Shown: positions 1-9,503 of the stretch, piece by piece
Numbering within the stretch: position 1 is the stretch's first letter
Layout of the letters: the number at the start of each line of letters is the position of its first letter
NCBI RefSeq assembly: GCF_001661345.1
Contig: NW_017962915.1
Span: 432,480 to 496,479 of the forward strand
Direction of reading: 5' to 3'
Source of the DNA: Ascoidea rubescens DSM 1968
Lineage: Eukaryota > Ascomycota > Saccharomycetes > Ascoideales > Ascoideaceae
Length of the DNA: 64,000 nucleotides
Position numbers and translations under genes: made by a program
Notes under the pieces: generated by a model
The model's input: only the letters and a program-made list of their open reading frames with translations
Told to the model about the DNA's origin: nothing
Database searches by the model: none

Positions 1-1677
1 GGATCAAGTAGTAGTGAATCAGACTCAGATTCTGACTCAGATTCAGATTTGGATTCATTTGGTGAACTAGAGAGTGATGAGGAAATTGAAATTGAAGAGG
101 AAAAACCTGAAGAAGGAGAACCATCATCAGTTTTAGCAGCAGTTAATTTAGATTGGGATAATATAAATTCAAAAGATTTAATGTTTACATTTCAAAGTTT
201 TATAAAAAATAAACAATCAATAATATCAATTACTATTTACCCAAGTGAGTATGGAAAGGAAAAAATGGCTAAAGAAGACGTTGAGGGACCATCAAGAGAG
301 TTTTTTAAAGATAATAAGAAAAAAAACAAGAAAGCTGATGATTTAGAATCCGATTCAGAATCTGATTCAGATTCAGATTCAGATTCAGATTTAGAGATAA
401 ATGATAAAAGAGATTTCGATCAAAATAAAGAAAAAATTATTAAAAAATTGTATGAGGAAGATGAAGGAGTCGATTATAATTCTAAAAAATTGCGAAAATA
501 TCAATTACAAAGATTAAGATATTATTATGCAATAATAAGATGCGATTCAATTGAGACAGCACAGGAGATATACAAGAATTGTGATGGATTGGAGTATGAA
601 TCTACGGCGAATTTTTTTGATTTGAGATATGTTCCAGAGGATATGGAATTTGACGATGATGAAAAAAGAGACTTTTGTGATAAATTGCCAAACAATTATA
701 AGGCTAAAGTTGATTTCACTACATCAGCATTACAACATTCTAAAGTAAAATTGACATGGGATGAGACACCAGCTGAAAGATTAGAGATGGCTACCAAAGC
801 ATTTAATCAGAAGGAGATTGAAGATATGGATTTCAAGGCATATTTGGCTAGTGACAGTGAAGAAGAAGAAGAGATTGAAAAATTGAATGGTAAGAGTAGT
901 AAGAAAAGAGCCAAGGAAATAAAAAATAAATACAAAGACTTAGTTAATAAGAGCATAATGATTGGAGATCAATCAATATTTGATGGATTTGAGGATAAGA
1001 GTAAAGATGTCGATATGGAAATTACGTTTACACCTGGAATAGCAGATGAGACAAATGAAAGTGAGAAAAATGGCGATGGGGAAAAAGAGGAAACTGAAAC
1101 TACGCTTGATAAATATAAGCGTAAGGCATCAGAACGTCGTAAAGCTCGTATGGATAAGATCAAAGAAGAGAAGGAGAAAGAGAAAGAAGAGAAAAAGGCA
1201 CTTAAAGAGAGTAGGCGAAACAAACACAGAAGGAAACATCAAGATGAAAGTGACGATGAGGCGAGCAGAGAGGACAAAGCCAAATCCAAAGCAGAGCTTG
1301 AGTTGTTACTTATGGATGAAGACAATGATAAGAAGCATTTCAATCTTAAGGAGATAATGAAGGCCGAGAAGCAGGAAATGAAGAACAAGAAGAACAAGAA
1401 GAGGCAAAGCGAGCCAGAGGAAGCAGAGGAAGGATTCCGTATCGATATGGACGACGATCGTTTCAGAGAGATTTTTGAGGACCACGACTACGCCATTGAC
1501 CCCAACGAGCCCGAATTCCGGAAGACCAAGGCGATGATGAAGGTGCTTGATGAACGCAACAAACGACAGGACAGCAGCAGAAGAAGCAGAGGCAACACCG
1601 GCAAAGAGAGCCGGAAGAGAAAAGCCGGCGATGTGGAGAGTCTCGTTGAGAAGCTCAAGCGTAAGTACCGTAAATAG
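1..1677 (+). CDS. ESF1: Pre-rRNA processing protein ESF1 (5' partial)
   Basis: The frame is open from base 1, so the true start lies left of the window; 558 residues are visible. The product is the nucleolar ESF1 protein, which acts in 18S rRNA processing and small-subunit assembly. The recognisable core is at visible residues 160-215 (a KLRKYQLQRLRYYYA block followed by a FFDLRYVPEDMEF stretch) and the NUC153-type end HDYAIDPNEPEFRKTKAM near residues 490-507. The rest is typical of the family: Ser/Asp runs at the start of the visible part and around 115-125, a Glu-rich stretch near 280, and a long Lys/Arg/Glu coiled region at 355-460. The last 200 bp are clearly more GC-rich than the first kilobase. 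MDM33/SHE9 follows on the same strand about 200 bp later. Confidence 0.93.
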   Translation, partial: GSSSSESDSDSDSDSDLDSFGELESDEEIEIEEEKPEEGEPSSVLAAVNLDWDNINSKDLMFTFQSFIKNKQSIISITIYPSEYGKEKMAKEDVEGPSREFFKDNKKKNKKADDLESDSESDSDSDSDSDLEINDKRDFDQNKEKIIKKLYEEDEGVDYNSKKLRKYQLQRLRYYYAIIRCDSIETAQEIYKNCDGLEYESTANFFDLRYVPEDMEFDDDEKRDFCDKLPNNYKAKVDFTTSALQHSKVKLTWDETPAERLEMATKAFNQKEIEDMDFKAYLASDSEEEEEIEKLNGKSSKKRAKEIKNKYKDLVNKSIMIGDQSIFDGFEDKSKDVDMEITFTPGIADETNESEKNGDGEKEETETTLDKYKRKASERRKARMDKIKEEKEKEKEEKKALKESRRNKHRRKHQDESDDEASREDKAKSKAELELLLMDEDNDKKHFNLKEIMKAEKQEMKNKKNKKRQSEPEEAEEGFRIDMDDDRFREIFEDHDYAIDPNEPEFRKTKAMMKVLDERNKRQDSSRRSRGNTGKESRKRKAGDVESLVEKLKRKYRK

Positions 1678-1878
1678 ACACCAATACACAGACACGCTGA
1701 AGAAGAAGCAGCAGAAGCAGAAGCAAAGGAGAGCGTCGCCACGGGTGTGGGAGTCCTTTGCGGGCGAATTGCATCGCGCAGATTTTGCACCTGGAAAGCG
1801 AAGGAAAAGATGGTAAAAAAGATGGTAAAGAAGAAAGAGAAGCACCAGACTGTTGTGTTGCTGAGCAGTTGGTGAAGA

Positions 1879-4626
1879 ATGTCGAGCAGCCTATTGGCCT
1901 TCAAGTCTTGTGTCTACTTTTCTCCAGTCTCCAAGTTCAGCGGTGTTGCTAATTCTTCCCTTGTACATAGTTCTCTAAAGTTAGCATTTTCCAACAACCA
2001 ACGAAGCACTCACACTTTCAATGTCCAGCTCCATATACATCAATTGCATCTTTGTATCAGATGCTACTCGACCTCCAATGGTAACAACAGTAGAAAGGGG
2101 TATAAAAAAAACAACCATATAAACAATTTTATTAAAAAACCGAATAACAGTACTCAGTTTGATGCAAACATCGACAAAACAATAGACATTATAGATCAAA
2201 ACATAAGTTCCAGTGCTCATGGAAATTTACACAGCATGAACAACAGAATAGATAAAGATATAGACCATATAAATCAGCATTCCAATAATAAAAACATACA
2301 CAAAAATAATTTTCCCATAATACCTCTAGCCGTTGTCAATGAGAATTCAAATTCGACATCTTATTCTGATGAAAATTCCAATCAAAATAACATTGAAAAC
2401 GATAAAAATAAAGATAAAGATAAAGATAGGAATAAAAATGATGACGATGTCCTAGATGATTTAAACGATCCAATAAACGATCTAATAAGACAAAAACAAG
2501 AGGAATTTAAAGAAATCGAAAGACAAAAACAAATTGAGGTTGAAAGAATAAAAAAATTACAGCAACAAGAAGAAGAAAAAGAAAGAAAAAGATTGCATAA
2601 TGAAAAAATTAAAAATCAGCAATTAATAGAACAAAAAGAAAATCAAAAACTCGAAACTGAAAAATTGGCTCTACAAGATAAACCAAATGAATTACCAGAT
2701 CTGAAAATTGAAAATCAAAATCAAAATCAAAATATTGTAAATAATGAAATTCCCAATAACGATGATAACCAGATAAATCCTTCTTCTCCTTCTCTTTCTT
2801 CGCCCTCTTTGTCTTCTGATTTCACTAAATCATATGAGGATATCAATTCTAACGATGATCAAAGACAATCGTTTGATTATCAAAAATTTAAATCAATATT
2901 CAACCAAAATTTAAATACTTATAAAAATTCCAATTCTTTACAACCCCAATTTAGTCTATTAAATTCAAATAAAAAAGATAAAGATAAAGATAAAGATAAA
3001 AATAAAAATAATGATATCAAAAATCAAAAACACACTACTACTACTAATGGTAATAATAATAATAATAATAATAAAAGTTTGAAATTTAGTTTTAAAAAAT
3101 TTATTCCGAGTTTTCCTAAAATTCAAATTCCAAAGATTCCGATAAAATATATAAATTTCTTTAAACTAATTTTTTCAATAATTACAAATCCCAAACTTCA
3201 TTTTACCCAATTTAAGAAAAACTTTATAATTCGAAAAAATAATAAAAAACAACAATTGAATCTCAAATTGGTTCAATTAGAGGAAAACTTTTATAAAAAC
3301 TTGGACAAGTTGATAGTTTTTCTTAAAAATGCAATCAATGAAATAACCGATTATAAAAACATTGGCAAAATGAAAAATAAAATTGAAATTATTGAACAAA
3401 ACTTGGCCGAATCAAGGGAAAAAGTTAAATTTCAAAAGGATATTTACCAAAATGCTATAAAATTACGAACTGATTCTCAAAGAGAGATTAACGAATTATT
3501 AACCAGAAAACACATGTGGACTCCAACTGATTTGGAAAATTTTACAAAACTATATAGATCGGACCATACAAATGAAAAAAATGTTAAAAACAGTAGTCAA
3601 GAGTTAGAAGAAGCAGAAATTGAATTGGATGCTAATCAAAAGAAGTTATCAAAGGAAATTTTAAAAAGATACCATGAAGAACAAATTTGGTCTGATAAAA
3701 TCAGACGAGTTTCATCATATGGCACATTTTTATTAATGCTTTTAAACGTCATGTTATTTATAATGGTTCAAACGATTTTTGAACCATTGAAGAGAAATAA
3801 ATTAATTAATAGATTTGAAGAACGGGTTAAATCTATTATTCAAAATATTCAAAATATGTACAATGAAAATAGAAGTACAGAAAAAATTATAACAATCAAA
3901 ATCGATTCGATTAGTGATGAAAATGCAAGTTTAATGGCGAATAAAATATATGAATCATTGAGAGGTAATATTTCGAAAACTGAAGGTGTTAAAAAGGTTG
4001 ATTTAGATGGAAAAGAAAAAGAAATGGGATCTCCAGATGACGAGATAATGGCAATTGAAACAATCGATGATGATAGTAGTCATAAGATCAATAAGATTGA
4101 TAACGCTACAAGTAAATTTGATAAAAATGAAAGCGAAAGTATTAATGGAATTGAGAATAGAGATGAAGATGAAAACGAAGACGAAAACGAAAGTTACAAT
4201 CCAGCAAGAACATTTATATTAACATTTAGATATCCAATTCAATTATCGATGAGTATAATTCCCAGTTTTTCGAATATAAGAGATTATTTCAATTCGATTT
4301 ATAATGAATTGAAAGAACCAAATAAGTTGATAAAAGGATTGAATAAAAAAATCATAAGAACGTTTACATATACGAATATAAAGAGAAATTTCAGTAAGAT
4401 GACGTTTCAAATTAAGAAAATGATGAATGATACACGGAACTTTTATTATTTGATCAATGATGTTAGATTGTCATGGATTGATAATGTCAATGTGTTGATT
4501 TATAATAACAGTAGTGTTAAATTTATCAAAGTGGAAAGAATTGAATTTTTGTACATGTTAGGTAGTATGATGAGTTTTGGAGTGTTTGTTGGCACGATAA
4601 TTATGAAGTTGGTTTATTCTATTTAG
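1879..4626 (+). CDS. SHE9: Mitochondrial inner membrane protein MDM33/SHE9
   Basis: Member of the She9/Mdm33 family, which shapes the mitochondrial inner membrane. The 915-aa protein is much longer than the S. cerevisiae one because of an inserted N-terminal half rich in Asn, Lys, Asp and Gln. The N-terminus is Ser- and Phe-rich and lacks acidic residues, as in a presequence. The conserved core runs from about residue 450: a coiled coil with the family block RKHMWTPTDLENFTKLYR near 535-552, then a first membrane segment (FLLMLLNVMLFIMV) near 618. A second hydrophobic segment (MLGSMMSFGVFVGTIIM) lies at the extreme C-terminus. The first ATG of the frame is used. The TAG stop is the first unit of a 12-bp tandem repeat with further in-frame stops. 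Confidence 0.9.
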   Translation: MSSSLLAFKSCVYFSPVSKFSGVANSSLVHSSLKLAFSNNQRSTHTFNVQLHIHQLHLCIRCYSTSNGNNSRKGYKKNNHINNFIKKPNNSTQFDANIDKTIDIIDQNISSSAHGNLHSMNNRIDKDIDHINQHSNNKNIHKNNFPIIPLAVVNENSNSTSYSDENSNQNNIENDKNKDKDKDRNKNDDDVLDDLNDPINDLIRQKQEEFKEIERQKQIEVERIKKLQQQEEEKERKRLHNEKIKNQQLIEQKENQKLETEKLALQDKPNELPDLKIENQNQNQNIVNNEIPNNDDNQINPSSPSLSSPSLSSDFTKSYEDINSNDDQRQSFDYQKFKSIFNQNLNTYKNSNSLQPQFSLLNSNKKDKDKDKDKNKNNDIKNQKHTTTTNGNNNNNNNKSLKFSFKKFIPSFPKIQIPKIPIKYINFFKLIFSIITNPKLHFTQFKKNFIIRKNNKKQQLNLKLVQLEENFYKNLDKLIVFLKNAINEITDYKNIGKMKNKIEIIEQNLAESREKVKFQKDIYQNAIKLRTDSQREINELLTRKHMWTPTDLENFTKLYRSDHTNEKNVKNSSQELEEAEIELDANQKKLSKEILKRYHEEQIWSDKIRRVSSYGTFLLMLLNVMLFIMVQTIFEPLKRNKLINRFEERVKSIIQNIQNMYNENRSTEKIITIKIDSISDENASLMANKIYESLRGNISKTEGVKKVDLDGKEKEMGSPDDEIMAIETIDDDSSHKINKIDNATSKFDKNESESINGIENRDEDENEDENESYNPARTFILTFRYPIQLSMSIIPSFSNIRDYFNSIYNELKEPNKLIKGLNKKIIRTFTYTNIKRNFSKMTFQIKKMMNDTRNFYYLINDVRLSWIDNVNVLIYNNSSVKFIKVERIEFLYMLGSMMSFGVFVGTIIMKLVYSI

Positions 4627-4731
4627 TCTATAGGATAGTCTATAGGATAGTCTGTAGGATAGTCTATAGGATAATCTATAGGCTGTTCTATAGGTTGTTC
4701 TACAGATTTATCTACAGATCTGTCTATCATC
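4624..4731 (+). repeat. 12-bp tandem repeat carrying serial stop codons
   Basis: About nine degenerate copies of a 12-bp unit (TAGTCTATAGGA) start exactly at the SHE9 stop codon. Because 12 is a multiple of 3, the units stay in frame with SHE9. The first four give TAG and the fifth TAA; later copies have drifted to TGT, TTA and CTG in the stop position. The array ends near the next TGA. Confidence 0.9.
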
Positions 4732-4775
4732 AAATGATTACGAATGATAACGAATAAAATTATTACGCACAAGTC

Positions 4776-4803
4776 CGGATATTTTCCGAACGGATATTTT
4801 CCG
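4776..4803. promoter_or_regulatory. Two tandem CGG-N7-CCG dyads
   Basis: Two identical 13-bp elements, CGGATATTTTCCG, lie at 4776-4788 and 4791-4803, separated by AA. Inverted CGG triplets with a fixed spacer are the classical target form of Zn2Cys6 dimers (family knowledge). They lie about 280 bp upstream of the YCII-domain gene and in the 3' flank of SHE9, so the YCII gene is the likelier target. Which factor binds is unknown. Confidence 0.5.
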
Positions 4804-5059
4804 GAGCAAGGAAAACCAAGGTTAGGCGATATAACGTGAACGTGGGTTTGTGAGCACTTTTTTTACATTTGAGTTACAATTTTTGTACGTTTTTTGTACG
4901 TTTGTTTGAGAAATGATCTAAATTGCTGCTGTGGGAGAAAGCGACCAATGAGAGGACGCAGCGAGAGAGGGAGAAGGATATAAATTGGGGTGAGGCAGAA
5001 GGAGGGAGTTGTTAGGCCTCCAAGTGTCAAGAGAGCGAGCTATTTTAGCGAGAAAGTAC

Positions 5060-5395
5060 ATGAGAAGCACAGTACCCAAGATGGTTGAATGGTTAGTAGT
5101 TGTTTTCGACAAGGCAGGATCAGATCGCAGCAAGTTCAGGCCCCAGCACTTAGCAGCAATTCCTCCAGCAGTTGAATCAGGGAAAGTTACCAATGTTGGA
5201 GCTATTTTCAGCGAGATTCCAGAATTGGGCAAACCGTTGAATTTTGCAGGAAGCACATACAACATCGAGGCTGATACGAGAGAGGAGGTGTTGGAGTTCA
5301 TCAAGAAGGATGTTTTCGCCAAAGAAGGCATTTGGGATTTGGACAATATTTTAATCTACCCATATGGATGTGCAGCTAGAATTGCTAAGAAATAG
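5060..5395 (+). CDS. YCII-related domain protein
   Basis: A small protein of the YCII family (dimeric alpha/beta barrel fold). The body begins at VEWLVVVFDKAGSDR and continues through a KVTNVGAIFSEIP strand, an AGSTYNIEADTREEVLEFIKKDVF helix region and a C-terminal IYPYGCAARI strand, so the single domain fills the protein. Two in-frame ATGs are possible: 5060 (111 aa) and 5081 (104 aa, beginning MVEWLV). The second starts right at the domain and may be the true start. The family is known for small-molecule enzyme or binding roles; no substrate can be read here. S. cerevisiae has no clear counterpart that I recall. The gene converges with PFY1. Confidence 0.75.
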   Translation: MRSTVPKMVEWLVVVFDKAGSDRSKFRPQHLAAIPPAVESGKVTNVGAIFSEIPELGKPLNFAGSTYNIEADTREEVLEFIKKDVFAKEGIWDLDNILIYPYGCAARIAKK

Positions 5396-5802
5396 CCAAT
5401 GTGTGGAACGAGTGATGCAAAGTATGAACTCTATGAGGAATTGTGGACGAAATCATAGCAAAACTGATGGTTGCAACAACGAGAACCCAAATGAAAAAAG
5501 ACTTTTGATTATGGTTATGTATAAGAAAAGTAAAGTAAAGTAAATTGAAATAAAAAAAATGATAAGTCTACGTTATATATTAAATAAACAGATAAACAGA
5601 TAAATAAATAAGTAAATGTGTAAATCGATAAAATAACCAATCAATGGATAACTAGTATATGAGAAAAGCAAGAAGTTATTCAGTTGATTTTTGGGTAGGA
5701 TAGCAAAGTTAAGATGAGGATTAAAATTAAGAGAGTGAAAAAAAAGAGATGGTGATAGTGATAGTGATGGTGACAGTGTAATGATATTGAAAGCAAGTGA
5801 GA
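5396..5802. other. Convergent intergenic spacer
   Basis: 3' ends of the YCII gene and PFY1 meet here. The spacer is A-rich, with short imperfect iterations (AAGTA and AGATAAAC type around 5520-5620, GTGATA type around 5750-5775). I see no gene. Confidence 0.6.
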
Positions 5803-6277
5803 TTAATAACCAAGACTAATTAGATAATCAGCCAATTTTTCAACAAAAGTTGAGCATTGGTTTGGTTGGGTACCTTTAGTATAATGAGCAATCACAATAG
5901 ATTGGTTTGTTCTAACACAAAAGATACCATCAACTTCATGTTTAGCGTGAATAGTTCTGTCGTCGGCTCTTAACAAGAAATATTTAGTGCCTTTATAGTG
6001 CAACCCATTGCTTTGCAAATGAGAAGGTTCATCAAAACCAGCTGCTATTTCGGCAATTTCCTGAGAATTGAAAATCAAGCCGTTGGATTCAGCCCACAAA
6101 CCCTTGCCATCTCTGGAGTAAATGGCAGCACCATTGGAGAAGCCACTGTTGATAATGCTATCAGTGTAAGCTGTGATGGAGCAAATGAGTTAGTAGAATG
6201 AAAACTGGAGGTTGAAAATTAGGCAAAATTCAGCCAGGTATTAAAGACAGTGGAAGCAACTCACAATTCCAGGACAT
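5803..6277 (-). CDS. PFY1: Profilin, two exons
   Basis: Actin-monomer-binding profilin. Exon 1 is only 13 nt (6277-6265: ATG TCC TGG AAT T), exon 2 runs 6170-5803, and the joined frame gives 126 residues, the length of S. cerevisiae profilin. The N-terminus becomes MSWNSYTDSII, matching the family start MSWQAYTD. Further hallmarks are GFDEPSHLQSNGLHYKGTKYFLLRADDRTIHAKH and the C-terminal ADYLISLGY. The downstream ORF alone would start inside the protein, so the splice is required. The intron after codon 4 matches the known presence of an early intron in S. cerevisiae PFY1. The gene is divergent from TFC6. Confidence 0.95.
6171..6264 (-). other. PFY1 intron (94 nt)
   Basis: On the minus strand it has donor GTGAGT, branch point TACTAAC (6195-6189) and acceptor CAG. 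Removal joins T to CTTAC and restores profilin residues 5 onward. Confidence 0.93.
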
Positions 6278-6733
6278 TTTAGCAAAAAGAGAAAAACGAG
6301 AATTAGTTTCAAAAAAACAGAATCAGCCACCAACAGACGAGCAGTCAATAGCAAAGTAGAGTTATATCAAGACGAGATATAAAACGAAGTTGCAAGTAGC
6401 AGTTGAACTGAGCAAAAGGGAGAATTTATAGGGAGAGTCTCTGGAGGTGAGCAGAGCCGACGAGGAAGAACCACGTCCCCGTGCAAAATGCGTTGTGAGT
6501 ATGGGGTGGCCTGGTTACAGCCGCGGGACCGCAGCAAAGTCCCCCTAGAAACAGCACGTATGCACCAGAAGAGCATTGGAAAGGGGTTGCCCGAACAGCG
6601 GTGCGCTCTTTCCAGCACCGCCCAGCGCCAGCTCGTTTTGTTCGCTGGAGCTCTTCGAGGCCCTGGAAAAGCCCTGGAAAGCTGAAAAAAGCCGGAAAAA
6701 TCCGGAAAAAGCATTTTCAGCGGTGCTTTACCG

Positions 6734-6777
6734 GGAATCGAACCCGCATCTCAGCCAGGCGTTTCGGGTTCGACTCC
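6734..6777. promoter_or_regulatory. Inverted pair of TFIIIC B boxes upstream of TFC6
   Basis: Two perfect B-box matches (GGTTCGANTCC) in opposite orientation: GGTTCGATTCC on the minus strand (6744-6734) and GGTTCGACTCC on the plus strand (6767-6777), with 22 bp between. Both sit in T-arm-like surroundings (CGGG...CCCG). An A-box-like TGGCTGAGATG lies on the minus strand at 6757-6747, too close to its B box for a tRNA. I cannot fold a tRNA cloverleaf on either strand. The site is about 105-145 bp upstream of the TFC6 start codon, which suggests an extra-TFIIIC (ETC) site. Confidence 0.75.
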
Positions 6778-6880
6778 CGCTGCGGGCGTTCTTTGCGCGT
6801 CCCAAAATGGACGACGATATAATCAGGTCTTAAGCAGCTTTCGGGCTGGAGCTGGAACTGGAGGAGGAAATCACACAACC

Positions 6881-9064
6881 ATGTCTTCCCAAAACACTGC
6901 TCCTCCCATGTTCGACGACAACAGCGAGCTTGCTGCCGAGCAGCTTGCGCTTGTGCTTTCTCAGTATACCTTTGACTCTTTTTCCATTCGAGCTACCCAT
7001 AGCAGTGACTCCACCGATGCTGCTCCTGCGAGAAGAGACACTGGATCTGTCAGGGAGAGATTGCTATCGTACTATGGTGCAAACAAATTGTCCTTGGTCA
7101 ATGTCGTTCAGATCAGGGAGATCTTCAAAAACTGCATTTTCAAGATCAATCTTCCTTCCATTGTGTATCTAATCAAGAGGAGAATCTTAGACAGCTATTT
7201 GAATTACACTTTTCCTACTCTCTATGAGTACCACACTCCCAACGAGAATTTTGATGGCAATCTCAGCGACAATCTCAATGAAGATATTGGTGTTGCTAAC
7301 AGTGACTTGGAATTCTTAAGAAATCTCGTAACATCTCAAGTTAATGCTCAAGATAATACTGATGGGTTTGTTAAATTGGATAAATCTCAATTTACAAACC
7401 AAATCAACCTAACCAACAAAATAAAATTTTCAATTGATTATATCGACGATGATGATGAAAAATTTATAACTCTACTTGCTGATAAATCAATTCCTTTCAA
7501 TCAAATCATCAATACAATCAATCCTCTTAATCCAGTAAACTTAAATCAAAGAAATGGCTTCATACTAAATTTCGGTGGAATTATTACTGATTTAATCTGG
7601 CTACAATTTTCTCTTAACAAAAAAAATATTAATAACAATATTCATGATAAAAATGATTTGTTCAATACTAATTTAAATAACTCGATTTCGAATTATCAAT
7701 ACCTTTTAATCTCTGGTATTCAATTTCATCGATCAAATCAATCTGAAAACTTATTAAACCCTTTTTTATCCATTTTTAATAATAATTTTAACTACAATTC
7801 AACCTTAAAGATTTACAAATTAGACATGTTTTCAAATCATCTATCTCTTTTTCATTCATACCTTTTTAAAAACTGGGGTCATATTACCTCAATTAAAATT
7901 TGCCCAATTGATTTCAATAAAAATAATTATCTGCCCACTATTATTCATAATGATAACTCGATCTCTTTGATAAGTTGTCTATTTTCTGATGGTAAAATTA
8001 GATTATTTAAAATCTTTGATGATCAATTTTATAATCAATATAATAATGATAATAATAACAACAACGACAACAACAACGACAACAACAACAACAATAATAA
8101 TAATAATAATAATAATAATGGTGATAATGACACAAATTCAAACGATACTCAACACTATCAACAAATGATTAAACCAATATTAGAAATATCTCTACCATAC
8201 CCTTATAAGATAACTTGCTATGATTGGCTTGACTCCACTTCAATAATTGTCGGCACAAATAATGGTTACTTGTCTCAATTTAAAATCATCGACAATCATT
8301 ACCCAGTTCCAATTTTTTTAATTAAAAAACATGACAGCTACCTTTCAAATTTAATAATACAAAAAAGTTATCCAAATTATAATAATACTATCATTGTAAC
8401 TACAGGTACTGATGGCTATACAATCCAATCCGATTTAAATGACTTGATCAATTCATACAATTTGTCCTCAAGATCCAAATCAATGAGCTTTTTAATCGAT
8501 TTCTCTCCAATTTTATTAGCATATATAACGTCTGATTTAAAAGAATCGAAAATCTCCTCACAAAAGATTTTAAATCAATTGTCCCCCCTAACAAAACATG
8601 ATGGCACAATTTCTTCATTAAATGTGTCAAATTTGCATCCAATGATATTAACAGGAGGTTCGGATGGAAATGTCTTTTTAGGAAACATGTTGAGAAGATT
8701 TTTAAATTCTAAAAAGGGATCAACGCCAAATTATAAAGTTATAAAATTATGGAGAGTTCAATATAATAGTTTTACCAAGATTTATAATATACTATCAAAT
8801 TATGAAATTTCAAAATTATTACCGACTGGGGTGGTGAATGAAAATGGGAAAAATGGAAAAATAAAGAATAATAAGGATAAAGACAATGATGTGGATGAGG
8901 ATAATGAGGATAATGATGATGATGATAAAATTTATCCTCCAGAAATGTCCGTTAATTGTTTAAAATGGAATAAAAATGTCAATTGTTTTAACTGGTATGC
9001 AGTAGGAACGACATGTGGATTAGTTATTATTGAAAATTCACTGACGGATGATTATGGATTTTAA
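6881..9064 (+). CDS. TFC6: TFIIIC subunit TFC6-like (tau-91), WD-repeat protein
   Basis: 727-aa beta-propeller-type protein. The assignment to Tfc6/Sfc6 rests on the C-terminal part: an HPMILTGGSDGNVFLGNMLRR repeat near 595-615, KVIKLWRVQYN near 630, a IYPPEMSVNCLKWNK block near 685-700, and the ending WYAVGTTCGLVIIEN. In S. pombe Sfc6 and S. cerevisiae Tfc6 the matching positions read as YPP...WN and ASGT..GL. The N-terminal 110 residues are GC-rich in DNA; the middle is AT-rich and contains an Asn run near 400. In TFIIIC this subunit partners Tfc3 in B-box recognition. A pair of B boxes lies just upstream. A different WD protein is possible but less likely. Confidence 0.7.
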   Translation: MSSQNTAPPMFDDNSELAAEQLALVLSQYTFDSFSIRATHSSDSTDAAPARRDTGSVRERLLSYYGANKLSLVNVVQIREIFKNCIFKINLPSIVYLIKRRILDSYLNYTFPTLYEYHTPNENFDGNLSDNLNEDIGVANSDLEFLRNLVTSQVNAQDNTDGFVKLDKSQFTNQINLTNKIKFSIDYIDDDDEKFITLLADKSIPFNQIINTINPLNPVNLNQRNGFILNFGGIITDLIWLQFSLNKKNINNNIHDKNDLFNTNLNNSISNYQYLLISGIQFHRSNQSENLLNPFLSIFNNNFNYNSTLKIYKLDMFSNHLSLFHSYLFKNWGHITSIKICPIDFNKNNYLPTIIHNDNSISLISCLFSDGKIRLFKIFDDQFYNQYNNDNNNNNDNNNDNNNNNNNNNNNNNGDNDTNSNDTQHYQQMIKPILEISLPYPYKITCYDWLDSTSIIVGTNNGYLSQFKIIDNHYPVPIFLIKKHDSYLSNLIIQKSYPNYNNTIIVTTGTDGYTIQSDLNDLINSYNLSSRSKSMSFLIDFSPILLAYITSDLKESKISSQKILNQLSPLTKHDGTISSLNVSNLHPMILTGGSDGNVFLGNMLRRFLNSKKGSTPNYKVIKLWRVQYNSFTKIYNILSNYEISKLLPTGVVNENGKNGKIKNNKDKDNDVDEDNEDNDDDDKIYPPEMSVNCLKWNKNVNCFNWYAVGTTCGLVIIENSLTDDYGF

Positions 9065-9503
9065 GATGATGTATAATTTGGTTTACTCTATTTAAATCTA
9101 GTATAAATGTAATTTAATTTAATTTAATTTGAATTTAATTTGAATTTTTTCTTTTTTTATTTTTATTATTTAATAATCTAATAGTTTTGTTTTTCCTTTG
9201 AATAAAAATAAGGCAAAAAGAAACAAAAAAAACAAAAAAAACAAAAAATAAAAATAAAACAATACAATGCCCAAAAATAGGAAAAAAATAATGTTTTGAA
9301 AGATAATAATACATTAAGATAAAATTAGAAGGAAAAAAAAAAGGTAAGTAAAGAGTGAGTGAAAGAATGAATAGATAGATAATTAGATAGGTAGAATAGA
9401 AAAGAAAGGAAATTATTGATAAAAAAAAAAAAAATTGAAACAACAGAGAAATTTAGATTGATATTCTTAGTTTGAATATTGAAATTTTTTGAAAATAGTA
9501 AGA
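9065..9503. other. Convergent intergenic spacer
   Basis: Between the 3' ends of TFC6 and ERP1. Very A/T-rich, with TTTAATT iterations at 9115-9145 and A-runs separated by C at 9220-9260. No gene or structured element is visible. Confidence 0.6.

Noticed and set aside
1306-1845. A 179-codon minus-strand ORF over the ESF1 end
   Set aside because: It is antisense to the conserved ESF1 C-terminus, has Phe/Val/Leu-rich shadow composition and no recognisable domain.
6721-6800. A tRNA gene around the B boxes
   Set aside because: Neither strand gives a 7-bp acceptor stem, an anticodon arm and correct A-to-B box spacing; the A-like box is only a few bases from its B box.
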